A stretch of DNA of 44,682 nt, from positions 1 to 44,682 of the forward strand of contig JABDDS010000009.1 of assembly GCA_013287465.1 (NCBI GenBank), given 5' to 3'. Each line of letters opens with the position of its first letter. The stretch's first letter is position 1. Origin of the DNA: Chlamydiota bacterium (lineage in GTDB: Bacteria; Chlamydiota; Chlamydiia; Chlamydiales; Parachlamydiaceae). The notes beneath the pieces were generated by a model. It did no database searches, was not told the DNA's origin, and was given only the letters and a program-made list of their open reading frames with translations. Below, piece after piece: positions 8,495-16,943 of the stretch. The translations under genes were made by a program, and so were the position numbers.

Positions 8495-9880
8495 TCAAAT
8501 CTTTTCCATTCCTTTGTCACACATCGCTTCTCTTCCGCGTTTATCCCGTCTTATGCATAGTAGTTTAGTTTCGGCATAGGCGTGGCCTGCTAGAAAAAAC
8601 AGAAGGCTCATTGGTTTATAAGCTAGATAGGCATCAAAAAAAATCATATTAATCAGAAGAACGATGACAATCCATTTAAGTTGCCTTGTTAATTGACAAA
8701 TTGAAGACAATAATTTCCAAAATAAAAAACACCCAATGATCCCATTTTCAGTTAAAATCCGTAATATCCCACCATCAAGAGCGAACGGAGCGACTCCTGG
8801 ACCAAGTCCCTGCAAATAGCATTCTGGATGGAGGCAATATGTTTTTAATGTATGCATCCACTTATGAATACGCAACAACCAACTTGCGTCATAGTCACCA
8901 ATTTCTACAGATTCTACGTATACAATTGGAGTAAAAATATCTATTTCTTCCCAGGAAGAAAAAAACATTTCAATATTCTTAAAAGAAAAAAGGCCGCTAC
9001 TGCGTTCGAAAACCGAATTGGTGTTTGCAATAATAATTGATAGAATAATTGCATTTGCAGTCAAAAAGGCTCCTGCAATTACCCAATCGACTAGTTTATT
9101 TTTTTTTAGTTCCTCCCACATACGAAAAAGAAAGGTCACGAATATTGCAATAATAGCTATTCGCGATCCGGACATTATAATGAACATGGCGGTCACAAAA
9201 AAGAGCAAATAGAGAAAAATTTTATTATATGCAGCCTGCATATGGGATGGAAATTTGATCATCCTTCTTCTATTTTCACTATCATCATAAGCGAGAAAAC
9301 AAAAAACCATATTTAACAAAAGGCCTGCTTCTGAAGGAAAAGAAGCAATACCTGTGACACGTTCAGATGTGGTTGAAATAAACCCGTAGCCTGAAGAAAA
9401 TCGCCCAAGGATTCCCATTTTTTGTAAGATCATCAAACTAACATTCCAGAAAAAAAACCATTTAATTATCGTGCTCGAACGAAAAAATACCGAACAAAAT
9501 GCTCCAATATAAAAATATAAAAAATATTCAAGCATTCGAAAAGAATAAAAAATATTGGATTCTGTATGAAGTACATTCAAAGCAACAAGAATTTTATTCG
9601 AAAAGAAAGACACCAAAGAAAAAAAGGTAAAAAGAAAAACCCATTTTTCAACCTGACACAGTCTCTTTTCCAAAGAAAAATGTGCCCAAAACAGAACGAT
9701 GGAGAATAACAGCATTAGTATATCATCAATGCGAATACCAGCAGTTTGGTCCGCAGAAACTTGAAACAAATTAATTTTTGGAAAAAAAAGCAACGGCAAG
9801 TAGAGCATTAGAATCAATAAAACAGAGAATTTATCGAAAAATCGGATGGTTAGTTGGTTATCTTTCACTAAATGCACCAT
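8495..9880 (-). CDS. O-antigen polymerase/ligase-like membrane protein (Wzy/WaaL type)
   Basis: A very hydrophobic protein of about 461 residues with roughly ten to twelve predicted membrane segments. One long loop in the C-terminal half (from SVFERSSGLFSF to LGPGVAPFALDG) contains HPECYLQGLGPGVAP, the kind of periplasmic loop seen in Wzy polymerases and WaaL ligases. The motif VTGIASFPSEAG and the IIMSGSRIAIIAIFV segment also fit this group. The open frame begins with TTG at 9919; I chose the ATG at 9880 (MVHLVKDN), though neither start has a strong ribosome site. It is the first gene of the minus-strand cluster, so its promoter should lie in 9881-9999. Whether it polymerises or ligates glycan cannot be told from sequence. 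Confidence 0.8.
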   Translation of the reverse strand: MVHLVKDNQLTIRFFDKFSVLLILMLYLPLLFFPKINLFQVSADQTAGIRIDDILMLLFSIVLFWAHFSLEKRLCQVEKWVFLFTFFSLVSFFSNKILVALNVLHTESNIFYSFRMLEYFLYFYIGAFCSVFFRSSTIIKWFFFWNVSLMILQKMGILGRFSSGYGFISTTSERVTGIASFPSEAGLLLNMVFCFLAYDDSENRRRMIKFPSHMQAAYNKIFLYLLFFVTAMFIIMSGSRIAIIAIFVTFLFRMWEELKKNKLVDWVIAGAFLTANAIILSIIIANTNSVFERSSGLFSFKNIEMFFSSWEEIDIFTPIVYVESVEIGDYDASWLLRIHKWMHTLKTYCLHPECYLQGLGPGVAPFALDGGILRILTENGIIGCFLFWKLLSSICQLTRQLKWIVIVLLINMIFFDAYLAYKPMSLLFFLAGHAYAETKLLCIRRDKRGREAMCDKGMEKI

Positions 9881-10191
9881 TTCAAAACATAGTTTCTCAT
9901 GTTTTTGGCGAAAAATCAAGGATTATCTTACGCACTTTTGGTTATTTTTCAGACAAGAAATATTAATTGTCGAGGAAATACAAAAAAGTTATGGTAAAGT
10001 ATACTGCGGGGCGGTGAATTTTTGCGTTTTCCGCTGCGTGAAAGCTCTCGCGGTTCGACGATCGCAAACGGATGAATATTAATAATATTGATCTGTTTGC
10101 GATCGCTCGAACCCCGAGGCTTTGACGCGCGCAAAACGCAAAAATTCACCGCCCCGCAGTATATATGCTATTAAAACAGGGGTTTATGTTT
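9881..10191. other. Intergenic region between divergent genes
   Basis: These 311 bases separate the polysaccharide cluster (minus) from the small membrane-protein gene (plus). They hold the palindrome at 10000-10163. Short open frames on both strands here are a by-product of the palindrome. No promoter stands out clearly. Confidence 0.6.
10000..10163. repeat. 164-bp imperfect palindrome (two ~80-nt arms)
   Basis: The outer 31 nt of both arms are exact reverse complements (start TATACTGCGGGGCGGTGAAT). The inner halves match with scattered differences, around a GATCGCAAAC core, and meet at AATATT-aat-AATATT. RNA from either strand could fold into one long hairpin. The outer arm also occurs inside the gene at 3146-3176, so this is a dispersed element, not only a terminator. 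Confidence 0.88.
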
Positions 10192-10590
10192 ATGGTAAAA
10201 TCAAATCATTCCGATGAGCCTAAAAAAAAAGAGGATTCGGAACCAGCATCCACAATGCATCTTCAAATTAAAACGGACGAGGTATGTAACTACTGCAAGT
10301 TGCACTACAAGGAAATCCTTGCTTATGGCCTGCTGATCTTGGGTATTTTCCTTTTCTTCTTCGAATCTCTCTACGGAGGGGTTTTGGTGGGGATGATCGC
10401 TGGTATCTATTTCGGCGATCCAATCGTTGCTTATCTCATCAAATGCAAAAAGAGTCTTCGTCCTGAAGATATTGTACGCCACCTCATCTTGGGCGGTGTG
10501 GCGCTGACATTCTTTATCGCGGCGCCGTCTGTTTTTTTGGGTGCTGCAGTAGCTATTATCCTTAAAGAACTTTTCCTCAACGCAAAGTAA
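10192..10590 (+). CDS. Small membrane protein of unknown function
   Basis: I do not recognise the family. The protein has about 132 residues from the chosen ATG. A charged N-terminus (DEPKKKEDSE) is followed by a Cys pair (CNYC) and then two long hydrophobic regions: EILAYGLLILGIFLFFFESLYGGVLVGMIAGIYF and LILGGVALTFFIAAPSVFLGAAVAIIL, probably three or four helices. Glycine-rich packing suggests a small inner-membrane protein. The frame is open from an ATG at 10165, next to the palindrome. The ATG at 10192 is preferred because AGGGG lies about nine bases upstream; the ATG at 10186 is also possible. Its end overlaps the convergent dihydrouridine synthase gene by 14 nt. Confidence 0.65.
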   Translation: MVKSNHSDEPKKKEDSEPASTMHLQIKTDEVCNYCKLHYKEILAYGLLILGIFLFFFESLYGGVLVGMIAGIYFGDPIVAYLIKCKKSLRPEDIVRHLILGGVALTFFIAAPSVFLGAAVAIILKELFLNAK

Positions 10591-11557
10591 ATGTTTCCTT
10601 AAGGAGCGGTAGGATATCGTTAAGAAATGACTGAACATTCTGAGGAATTAGCCTCAGGATGTCTTGTCGTTTCTCCATAAGAGCTGGACTACTTTTAAAT
10701 AGGTATCCCATTAACTGTTTCATTTTGCTGATTTTGGTTTTCTCCGGCATATCCAAGGGCATTGAAGAGAGGTAGACATCGAAATAGCGAATCAGTACAC
10801 TCCACTGTGGCTCATAGGGGACTCCCGCAAAATGGGCTTTAATCTCATGAAAAATAAAGGGATTAATAATACTGCCTCTTCCAACCATCAAAGCGTCACA
10901 TTTTGTCTCTCTTAGCATCTTTAGGGCATCGTCAACAGTTAAAATATCCCCATTTCCCACGACTGGTATCTTAAGCAATGACTTTGCCTCAGCGATGAGA
11001 TCCCAGCGAGCTGGCGGTGTGTAGCCATCAACTTTCGTTCTTGGATGAAGGGTGAGGTACTTAATGCCACTTTCCTGCGCTGCCAAGAGGTTTTCCTTAA
11101 ACAAGCTGATATCATCAAATCCAGAACGCAATTTGGCAGTGACGGGAATGGAAACAGCATCGACCATCTTCTTAGCTATTTGATAAAGAAGATCGGGATC
11201 TTTCAATAAGCTAGATCCAGCTCCTCTTCCCGTCACGGTATTCGAGGGGCACCCACAATTTAGATCGATACGAGGCGCTTTCCGTTTTTGCATCTCGCAA
11301 GCCATATCGGCCATAAGATCGGGATCAGATCCCATTAATTGAGCTGCAAGAGGAATTGGCGCAATTTCATTGGCTTGGTACTTCACCGCCAAACTCTCAA
11401 CATGAGCATTGGTTGGGACACGCAAAAAATCCCTCACCCCCTCATCAAACCCTCCAATAGAAGCCATCGCTTGACGAAAAGATTGATCCCCGACCCCCTC
11501 CATAGGAGCTAGGATGAGATAGGGACAACCTGAGGAGTCTTTAGGTAAAAAATTCAT
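10577..11557 (-). CDS. dus: tRNA-dihydrouridine synthase (DusC-like)
   Basis: A 326-residue FMN-dependent enzyme that reduces uridine to dihydrouridine in tRNA. The TIM-barrel landmarks are LAPMEGVGD (residues 16-24), AAQLMGSDPDLM, the catalytic-Cys segment DLNCGCPSNTVTGRGAGSSLL, VTAKLRSGFDD, HPRTKVDGY, VVGNGDI and LMVGRGSIINPFIF at the phosphate-binding end. LAPMEGV and NCGCPS resemble the DusC subgroup more than DusA or DusB as I recall them. Its ATG overlaps the stop codon of the kinase-like gene (TAATG), so the two are probably co-transcribed. Assignment to the family is secure; the target uridine is not. Confidence 0.94.
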   Translation of the reverse strand: MNFLPKDSSGCPYLILAPMEGVGDQSFRQAMASIGGFDEGVRDFLRVPTNAHVESLAVKYQANEIAPIPLAAQLMGSDPDLMADMACEMQKRKAPRIDLNCGCPSNTVTGRGAGSSLLKDPDLLYQIAKKMVDAVSIPVTAKLRSGFDDISLFKENLLAAQESGIKYLTLHPRTKVDGYTPPARWDLIAEAKSLLKIPVVGNGDILTVDDALKMLRETKCDALMVGRGSIINPFIFHEIKAHFAGVPYEPQWSVLIRYFDVYLSSMPLDMPEKTKISKMKQLMGYLFKSSPALMEKRQDILRLIPQNVQSFLNDILPLLKETFTLR

Positions 11558-13047
11558 TAAACTTTTATAGGAGTATGATGCTGTCCAACCTGTTTTCTAG
11601 CTCTTACCGCCTCTGAAGCCCGAATAAATTCAAGCGAATCGCTTGGCATGCCTTCATATAAATAGTTATGCACGAATTGGTTACCATTAGCCCATTCGTT
11701 AATTTGTTTAAAAATCTCCACCAGTCCTCTTTTTTCCATTTTAGATTTGAGGATACCGAGTTTTTCATCATCTAGCACTTCAATATCAATAAGATATAAT
11801 CTAACTCGACCATTCTCATCGATCACATATATAAAGTTGTCTGGCCGCATATCATCGATCCTTGGACTGCCTGTTTCAAAAGCAATGCGAATCTCATTTT
11901 TTATTGAGCGCAACATTTGCTGTGCCAATGGAGTTAACTGATCAATTGGTATATTCTTTCCTCTCCACCCTTCACAGATCTCTTTAACTGAGTTCATCAT
12001 TTTTCTCTGAATGATAAAATTCCCACCTTCAGCTTCAGGGTTTGGATTGATAATTGGCAAATTAATATAGATGCCATTTTCTGCCAACGCACTTTGTATT
12101 GCTGGATCTGCATAATACTTAGCAGATTTTTCATCTCTAATACCTGTTGATTTTGCGTTGCCGCCCCCTTGGACAGGAATATCTAAAGGAAACTTAAATA
12201 CAACCTCTGAATATCGAAACACATTGCTAGCTTCAGGATTCGCAGGATCTGGGTTGAGGTTTAAAACACCATCAGGATTCTTCCCTTTATTAGAATTAAA
12301 TTCATACACTTTATGATAATTTCCTATACCCCTAAGATTCACAGGAATTGACGTGCCATTCAACGACACACACAAACCTAAACCACCTTCTGAAGTTGTT
12401 TCACACTTATTAATCGCAACTGGAATCAATTTAGGCTTAGGTTGGACTTTTAATTCTTCTTCCCTTTGTGGAATACCAAATAAATTACACATTCTACGAT
12501 TAGAGGAAGGAGGAGTCCGTAATAAAGAACTACTTTTCATCGGTGAAGAAAAAGTTGATGACAAGGAAGGACGAGGAGGAGTCAATGACCAGGACAAACT
12601 CTCTGTCATTTTAGTTATAGGTGAAGCAAACTCCGCAGTAGATAATGACAAAGAATCTATACCAGCAGATGGGGGATTCGATGAAAAAGAAAGTTTTGAG
12701 AGTTTTTTAGGAGATGAGAATTGATCAAGAGATCCAAATAAATTATTTACTTTCTGCTGTTGCTCTTCTGAAATACTGTTTCTTCTTTTAAGTTTACTAG
12801 TAAGTTTATTAGGAGCTCCTGGACATTTTAGCGATGAAGAGGAACTCATTGGTCGCAATGAAGGAAAAAAATCTTGGTCAGGAAGCAATAAAGAATAGTC
12901 AGGGGCTAGTGGATCATCGGGGGTGGGTGAACTATCGGAATTATCCGGGGACGATGAAATAACTTGAGATACACTTGATTCCCAATCCCAAGAAACTGGT
13001 CCTTGAGAAACGAAATCAGTTTTATAAGAATAACCTTGAATTGACAT
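11557..13047 (-). CDS. Eukaryote-like protein kinase-fold protein with Ser/Pro-rich N-terminus; candidate effector
   Basis: Numbering from the ATG at 13047 (496 residues). Residues 1-200 are low complexity, rich in Ser and Pro with SP and TPP motifs. The C-terminal part shows a kinase-like pattern: a Gly-rich loop RGIGNYHKVYEF (239-250), VVFKF with candidate ATP Lys285, the catalytic loop IDDMRPDNF (Asp399, Arg401, Asn404, aligning with HRDxKPxN) and LIDIE in place of DFG (Asp421). These fit a functional but divergent kinase; no named family was recognised. In Chlamydiota and Legionella such proteins are often secreted effectors, so that role is an inference. The frame is open from a GTG at 13053, but the ATG at 13047 follows AAAAGGTG at a good distance. 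It is coupled to dus by TAATG. Confidence 0.65.
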   Translation of the reverse strand: MSIQGYSYKTDFVSQGPVSWDWESSVSQVISSSPDNSDSSPTPDDPLAPDYSLLLPDQDFFPSLRPMSSSSSLKCPGAPNKLTSKLKRRNSISEEQQQKVNNLFGSLDQFSSPKKLSKLSFSSNPPSAGIDSLSLSTAEFASPITKMTESLSWSLTPPRPSLSSTFSSPMKSSSLLRTPPSSNRRMCNLFGIPQREEELKVQPKPKLIPVAINKCETTSEGGLGLCVSLNGTSIPVNLRGIGNYHKVYEFNSNKGKNPDGVLNLNPDPANPEASNVFRYSEVVFKFPLDIPVQGGGNAKSTGIRDEKSAKYYADPAIQSALAENGIYINLPIINPNPEAEGGNFIIQRKMMNSVKEICEGWRGKNIPIDQLTPLAQQMLRSIKNEIRIAFETGSPRIDDMRPDNFIYVIDENGRVRLYLIDIEVLDDEKLGILKSKMEKRGLVEIFKQINEWANGNQFVHNYLYEGMPSDSLEFIRASEAVRARKQVGQHHTPIKV

Positions 13048-13197
13048 ACACACCTTTTAATTATTTATTTTAAAAACTAAAATTAAATTAAATTTTTCAT
13101 ATAACTTAAATCACAGACGATATTAGCATTACCAAAGTAAACTTGCAATAAAAATATAAACATAAAAAAAATAACCACACTAGCATAACTAGAGGGA

Positions 13198-14052
13198 TTA
13201 CTGCGAGGCTCGTTCTACCAATAGCCTGAGTACAGCATGATATGGAACGACTATCCAGCTTTGGAAATATGAGTAAATAGTTTGAGAAAGAGATGTAGGT
13301 TTAGAATGATTTTGAGAGGCTATTAGCCTGCTGAAAGTGATATGAAAATCTGTTTGATTAATAGATTGAGTGTATTGTAAGTAGTTGTAAATGCAATCGC
13401 CTTTAAAGTAAAGAGCTCCTATTTTTATTTGCCTCCAGAGTAGTTTAGGTAATTTTTCTTTAATATATTCAGGACATGAAATATCTATTTCCAGCTTAGG
13501 GAGAGAATCAACTCTTTTTCCCGATTCAACAATAGCAAGCTGGTCGTAAATAATCCCCTCTCCGCCATCTGTCATGTTAGTAAAGTAATAAGGAGAGTCT
13601 TTAAGAACATCTTCAGCAGAGCTAATTCGCTTTTGGTTATAACGTCCATCAAATAAAATCCAAACAACCTGATATCCCAAAGAAGCATAATCTTTATTTC
13701 TAGATTCTACTTCTTTAGCAGTAATTGGGGAGTACTGAATTTCAAAAATCAGTTTTTGCGGCAACCAGGCGACATCTGCAACCCTGTTGATCGATTGAAA
13801 GCGATGTTCCAAATGAGCTTCTCCATCAGGTAACAGATCTCTGATAAAATACTGCGTTACCAAATGAGCCATCCCCTTCCCATCTTGACGACATTCTCTG
13901 TTTGGACTTGTATGATAATAATGAGGCTGTCTGTGCAATCCTTTGCGCAGACGCACAGAACGATGACATTCTAAGCAAAAATAGTCTTGATGCTTACGTG
14001 CTTCGCGAGCAAATGTGAGTCTTTCATTTAAGTCCAGAGCACACAGTTGCAT
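13198..14052 (-). CDS. CoiA-like competence-family nuclease
   Basis: A 284-residue protein matching the CoiA pattern. There is an N-terminal zinc-finger-like segment (CLEC at 26-29, then PHYYH at 43-47). A restriction-fold nuclease core follows: VADV (Asp93), FEIQYS (Glu104-x-Gln106), ITAKEVESRNKDYASLGYQVVWIL. CoiA is needed for processing or recombination of incoming DNA in transformable Firmicutes; the role in Chlamydiota is not established. It starts directly at the end of icd (stop 14053), so the two are probably co-transcribed with no functional link evident. The 145-nt gap before the kinase-like gene is AT-rich. The C-terminal 100 residues are unlike anything I recognise. Confidence 0.8.
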   Translation of the reverse strand: MQLCALDLNERLTFAREARKHQDYFCLECHRSVRLRKGLHRQPHYYHTSPNRECRQDGKGMAHLVTQYFIRDLLPDGEAHLEHRFQSINRVADVAWLPQKLIFEIQYSPITAKEVESRNKDYASLGYQVVWILFDGRYNQKRISSAEDVLKDSPYYFTNMTDGGEGIIYDQLAIVESGKRVDSLPKLEIDISCPEYIKEKLPKLLWRQIKIGALYFKGDCIYNYLQYTQSINQTDFHITFSRLIASQNHSKPTSLSQTIYSYFQSWIVVPYHAVLRLLVERASQ

Positions 14053-15492
14053 CTAATATCCAGGTTCACCGTTAAATGTATATAAATTTTCCGTGTGGGT
14101 AACATCAAAGTTAGCCTGAGAAAATACCTGAAGAAGGTTGATGATCTCTTGATGGCTCACGGCTTTTCCTTGTTCGTTGGAGATAAAACGACAGCGCCAT
14201 GACTCCACACAGAAAGTCTCCGACATCGTATCAGGCCATACCCGTGCACCGCGGTTAGTGATCATTGAAAGCTTGAGAGGAGACGTTTTAAGGGCCTGCA
14301 GACTCAATTGAAGCTCTTCTGTCCGGCCATTAAAATCTAAAAAGAGATCGACTCCCACAAGTTCCTTCTTTTGTGTTGCCCCTTTCTTTTCATTATGGGA
14401 ACCCGCCAGATTTTTTGGCGTGGAATAGTGCACTTCTTTTAACAGTTTTGGTTTTTTGCCCAAACGGTCGATCACTGCCTTGGCGAATTCTTTGGTCCCT
14501 ACTTTTTGCTTGCTTGTCCCCTCTTTGTAGATGTCATAAGTATGAATCCCATCTTCAAGCGTACATAACCATGCGTTGTGAATCGTGGCAGCGATTTCTG
14601 GCAATCCTACATGAACCAGCATCATCACAGCAGCTAGAAGAAGTCCAGAGGGATTAGCTAGGTTTTGACCTGCCCTTCGAGGTGCTGAACCATGGATAGC
14701 CTCAAACATAGCCCCGTTGACACCTATATTAGCAGAGCCCGCTAACCCAACGGAACCCGCAATTTGAGCAGCGACATCAGATAAGATATCCCCATAAAGA
14801 TTGGGCATCACGACCACATCAAAGAGTTCTGGAGTATCCGCCAATTTTGCAGCTCCGATATCGATGATCCAATGTTCATTTTCAATTTCAGGATAATGGA
14901 CGGCAATCTCATCAAAGACTTTATGAAAAAGACCATCAGAAAGTTTAAGAATATTGTCTTTGGTAAAGCATGTGACTTTTTTTCTACCGTTAGCACGCGC
15001 ATACTCAAAAGCATAACGAACAATTTTTTCACATCCAGGCCGAGTCATGATTTTAAGCGCATGGTAGGTGTTAGGGGTCTGACGGTATTCAATGCCTGTG
15101 TAGAGGTCTTCTTCGTTCTCTCTCACGACCACGACATTCATGAGTGGGTGCTTAGTGTCGACGAACGGGGCATAAGAAACACAGGGACGTATGTTTGCAT
15201 AGAGTCCTAAAGCTGTTCTTATCGTTACATTAAGGCTTTTAAATCCCCCTCCCTGCGGTGTTGTAATCGGGGCTTTAAGGAATCCTTTGCTTGTACGAAT
15301 GGCGTTCCAAGTCTCTGGTTCAATACCCGTAGGATGTCCTTTGAGATAGACTTTTTCACCAATCTCAACTTTCGTAATAGCTAGAGGGGCGTCCGTTGCT
15401 TTAACGATGCTTAGAACGGCCTGCATGATCTCCGGCCCAATACCGTCTCCTTCTGCTATTGTAATGGGAATGGGGATGGGGTGTTTGGACAT
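14053..15492 (-). CDS. icd: NADP-dependent isocitrate dehydrogenase, Thermus/Rickettsia type
   Basis: A 479-residue isocitrate dehydrogenase, converting isocitrate to 2-oxoglutarate and CO2 in the TCA cycle. Motifs: ITIAEGDGIGPEI at the N-terminus, the substrate site SLNVTIRTALGLYANIRPC, VVVRENEEDLYTGIEY, KVTCFTKDNILKLSDGLF, PNLYGDILSDVAAQIAGSVGLAGSANIG and EAIHGSAPRRAGQNLANP. A C-terminal extension of about 130 residues (after KELVGVDLFLDFNG) is typical of the Thermus/Rickettsia subgroup and absent from the E. coli enzyme. The gene is led by AAGGAGG four bases before ATG. Its presence suggests a fuller TCA cycle than in Chlamydia trachomatis, which lacks this step; that reading rests on family knowledge. 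Confidence 0.95.
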   Translation of the reverse strand: MSKHPIPIPITIAEGDGIGPEIMQAVLSIVKATDAPLAITKVEIGEKVYLKGHPTGIEPETWNAIRTSKGFLKAPITTPQGGGFKSLNVTIRTALGLYANIRPCVSYAPFVDTKHPLMNVVVVRENEEDLYTGIEYRQTPNTYHALKIMTRPGCEKIVRYAFEYARANGRKKVTCFTKDNILKLSDGLFHKVFDEIAVHYPEIENEHWIIDIGAAKLADTPELFDVVVMPNLYGDILSDVAAQIAGSVGLAGSANIGVNGAMFEAIHGSAPRRAGQNLANPSGLLLAAVMMLVHVGLPEIAATIHNAWLCTLEDGIHTYDIYKEGTSKQKVGTKEFAKAVIDRLGKKPKLLKEVHYSTPKNLAGSHNEKKGATQKKELVGVDLFLDFNGRTEELQLSLQALKTSPLKLSMITNRGARVWPDTMSETFCVESWRCRFISNEQGKAVSHQEIINLLQVFSQANFDVTHTENLYTFNGEPGY

Positions 15493-15633
15493 GGGGCCTC
15501 CTTCCTATAAAAACTGAATTTGATACTATTTTTTGTTGATTTAGTCGTCAAGTTTAAATTCAAGTTATTGGATAGTGAGAGTGTAATTAAAAGTGTCAGT
15601 TGGCAAATATTCAAGCAGCCGAAGGTGTAATTA

Positions 15634-15672
15634 TACCACGAAGTGGTTAAAGATGTTAGCCAGGGGTCGCTA
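15634..15672. repeat. Dispersed repeat, CCACGAAGTGG family, copy 1
   Basis: Contains CCACGAAGTGGTTAA followed by a GATGTTAGCCAGGGGTCGCT-like tail. The same order with small changes occurs at 41592-41654. CCAC-GAA-GTGG can form a tight hairpin. Confidence 0.7.
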
Positions 15673-15694
15673 ATTAGGTGGATTAAAAAGTAGG

Positions 15695-15716
15695 TTTTTA
15701 AGCTCCTCGCAAGCTC
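15695..15716. repeat. 22-nt dispersed repeat, inverted copy at 35950-35971
   Basis: The 22 bases, with core AAGCTCCTCGCAAGCTC, are the exact reverse complement of 35950-35971. Both copies sit next to AATTGATT...GAGC(G/T)TGCGA sequences in gene-free DNA. Confidence 0.7.
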
Positions 15717-15742
15717 GGATCTTAAAAAAAAACATCCTCAAA

Positions 15743-15804
15743 GAGGCCTCGAGGCCTCATTGAGAAGAATGAATTGATTACTGAGCGTGCGAAGTAATCA
15801 ATTC
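15743..15804. repeat. Two palindromes in the icd-upstream gap
   Basis: Bases 15743-15758 read GAGGCCTCGAGGCCTC, a perfect 16-nt palindrome. Bases 15771-15781 (GAATTGATTAC) and 15794-15804 form a perfect 11-bp stem with a 12-nt loop. The loop TGAGCGTGCGAA resembles the repeat near 35945. No T-run follows, so a terminator role is unsupported. Confidence 0.7.
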
Positions 15805-15838
15805 TTTATCTTATATATTCATGACTGAGTCTAGCAAT

Positions 15839-15945
15839 AACGATCCTACATATCCTCCCTGATCCTCTCTATCCTGTTCTGGTTTATCTCTGAAGGCAGA
15901 AATCACCTGCCTTTCCTTTGCGCCTTCGCGTCTTTGCGTTTAAAC
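15839..15945. repeat. Dispersed repeat, GCAAAGACGC family, copy 1 (minus orientation)
   Basis: It runs from a CGATCCT...ATCCTCCCTGATCCT block to TTTGCGTTTAAAC. The same blocks in the same order occur at 36007-36105, and in the opposite orientation at 22058-22150 and 35820-35926. It contains no gene. Confidence 0.8.
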
Positions 15946-16077
15946 CATTCTCATGCAAAATGTTGCGATTGTACATTTTGTCAACCTACAGTTTTAATGC
16001 GCCCAGAAAATCACATTTTTTCACAATTTGCTTGTGAAAAAAAACGACAATGCGTAGACTGAGTCATTATTTTACGA

Positions 16078-16150
16078 GGGCGTATAGCTCAGTTGGTAGA
16101 GCGCCTGTCTTACACACAGGTGGTCATAGGTTCGAGTCCTGTTGCGCCCA
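16078..16150 (+). tRNA. tRNA-Val (anticodon TAC)
   Basis: A complete 73-nt cloverleaf. Acceptor GGGCGTA pairs with TGCGCCC, the D loop is AGCTCAGTTGGTAGAGC, the anticodon stem CCTGT/ACAGG encloses CTTACAC (anticodon TAC), and the T arm carries GGTTCGAGTCC. The discriminator base is A and no CCA is encoded. Confidence 0.97.
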
Positions 16151-16178
16151 ATCTGTTATCTTGTAAAATACACTCCAT

Positions 16179-16252
16179 GCGGGAGTAGTTCAATTGGTTA
16201 GAGCACCGCCCTGTCACGGCGGAAGTTGCGGGTTCGAGCCCCGTCTCCCGCG
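16179..16252 (+). tRNA. tRNA-Asp (anticodon GTC)
   Basis: A complete 74-nt cloverleaf. GCGGGAG pairs with CTCCCGC, the anticodon stem CCGCC/GGCGG encloses CTGTCAC (anticodon GTC), and the T arm has GGTTCGAGCCC. The discriminator is G, as usual for tRNA-Asp, and no CCA is encoded. It lies 28 nt after tRNA-Val and is probably co-transcribed with it. Confidence 0.97.
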
Positions 16253-16311
16253 CATTTCATAACTAGCAAAAAGACAAAGGACCTTAAACTGGACTTTGCA
16301 CATCTAAAGAT

Positions 16312-16448
16312 AAAGGACAAACGACGCCAGGGACGCCAAGGACCTTAAGGACACCAAGGACATTCTGGCACATCCTTTAAGGCATGTATGGAACCTTTGT
16401 CCTTGACGTCCTTAAGGTCCTTGGCGTCCTTGGCGTCGTTTGTCCTTT
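16312..16448. repeat. Inverted repeat built of GGACGCC/CTTAAGG units
   Basis: The left arm begins AAAGGACAAACGACGCC and the right arm ends GGCGTCGTTTGTCCTTT. Both arms contain internal near-repeats of AAGGAC and GACGCCAAGG. The outer end of the right arm also occurs at 36185-36200, just upstream of metG. Confidence 0.85.
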
Positions 16449-16863
16449 TAATTTCTAAAGATAAACACCAGTTCTTCCATGAAAGTGGAAGACCGTTTGC
16501 GCTGCTGGCGCTCCACAGTGAAATTCTATAGGACTCTGAATTTGAGAAGGATGGAACCTTCTCACATCCAAGATATTTCGGAACAATTTAACTTGTATCT
16601 CTAAGGGAATTTTAAACCAATGGGGGTAATGTTTTCCTGGAATAACAAGAACTTGCCTGTTTAGAGAAAGTATAGCACGACTTTGATCGTCGAATTTTTT
16701 TACGACTTGAATTTTAGAGTCGTCACAAAAGACACATTATTAAACTAGACTCCTTTCCTAGGCTTGAATTAAAAACGATGCTTCGTCAACGGTCGAGAAT
16801 TGATAGTACGAATAGTATCGATTCGGGTCAAAATGGTTCAACGAAAAAATTAAATCGGAAAAG

Positions 16864-16923
16864 CGGGCAGAGACACGGGCACAGGTAGAGGCACGAGATT
16901 TCAGTTTCGAAAGAAGTTTAATG
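16864..16923. repeat. Dispersed repeat, CAGTTTCGAAAGAAG family, copy 1
   Basis: A purine-rich GGGCAGAGACACGGGCACAG run is followed by CAGTTTCGAAAGAAG and TTTAATG. Related copies are at 27041-27080, 36136-36184, 41674-41731 (inverted) and 41808-41870. Confidence 0.75.
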
Positions 16924-16943
16924 TTGGCAGAGGTAAAAAAACA

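Noticed and set aside
9949-10149. 66-codon minus-strand frame
   Set aside because: It consists mainly of the 10000-10163 palindrome.
14373-14657. Plus-strand 94-codon frame within icd
   Set aside because: It is antisense to a strongly conserved enzyme and has no independent support.
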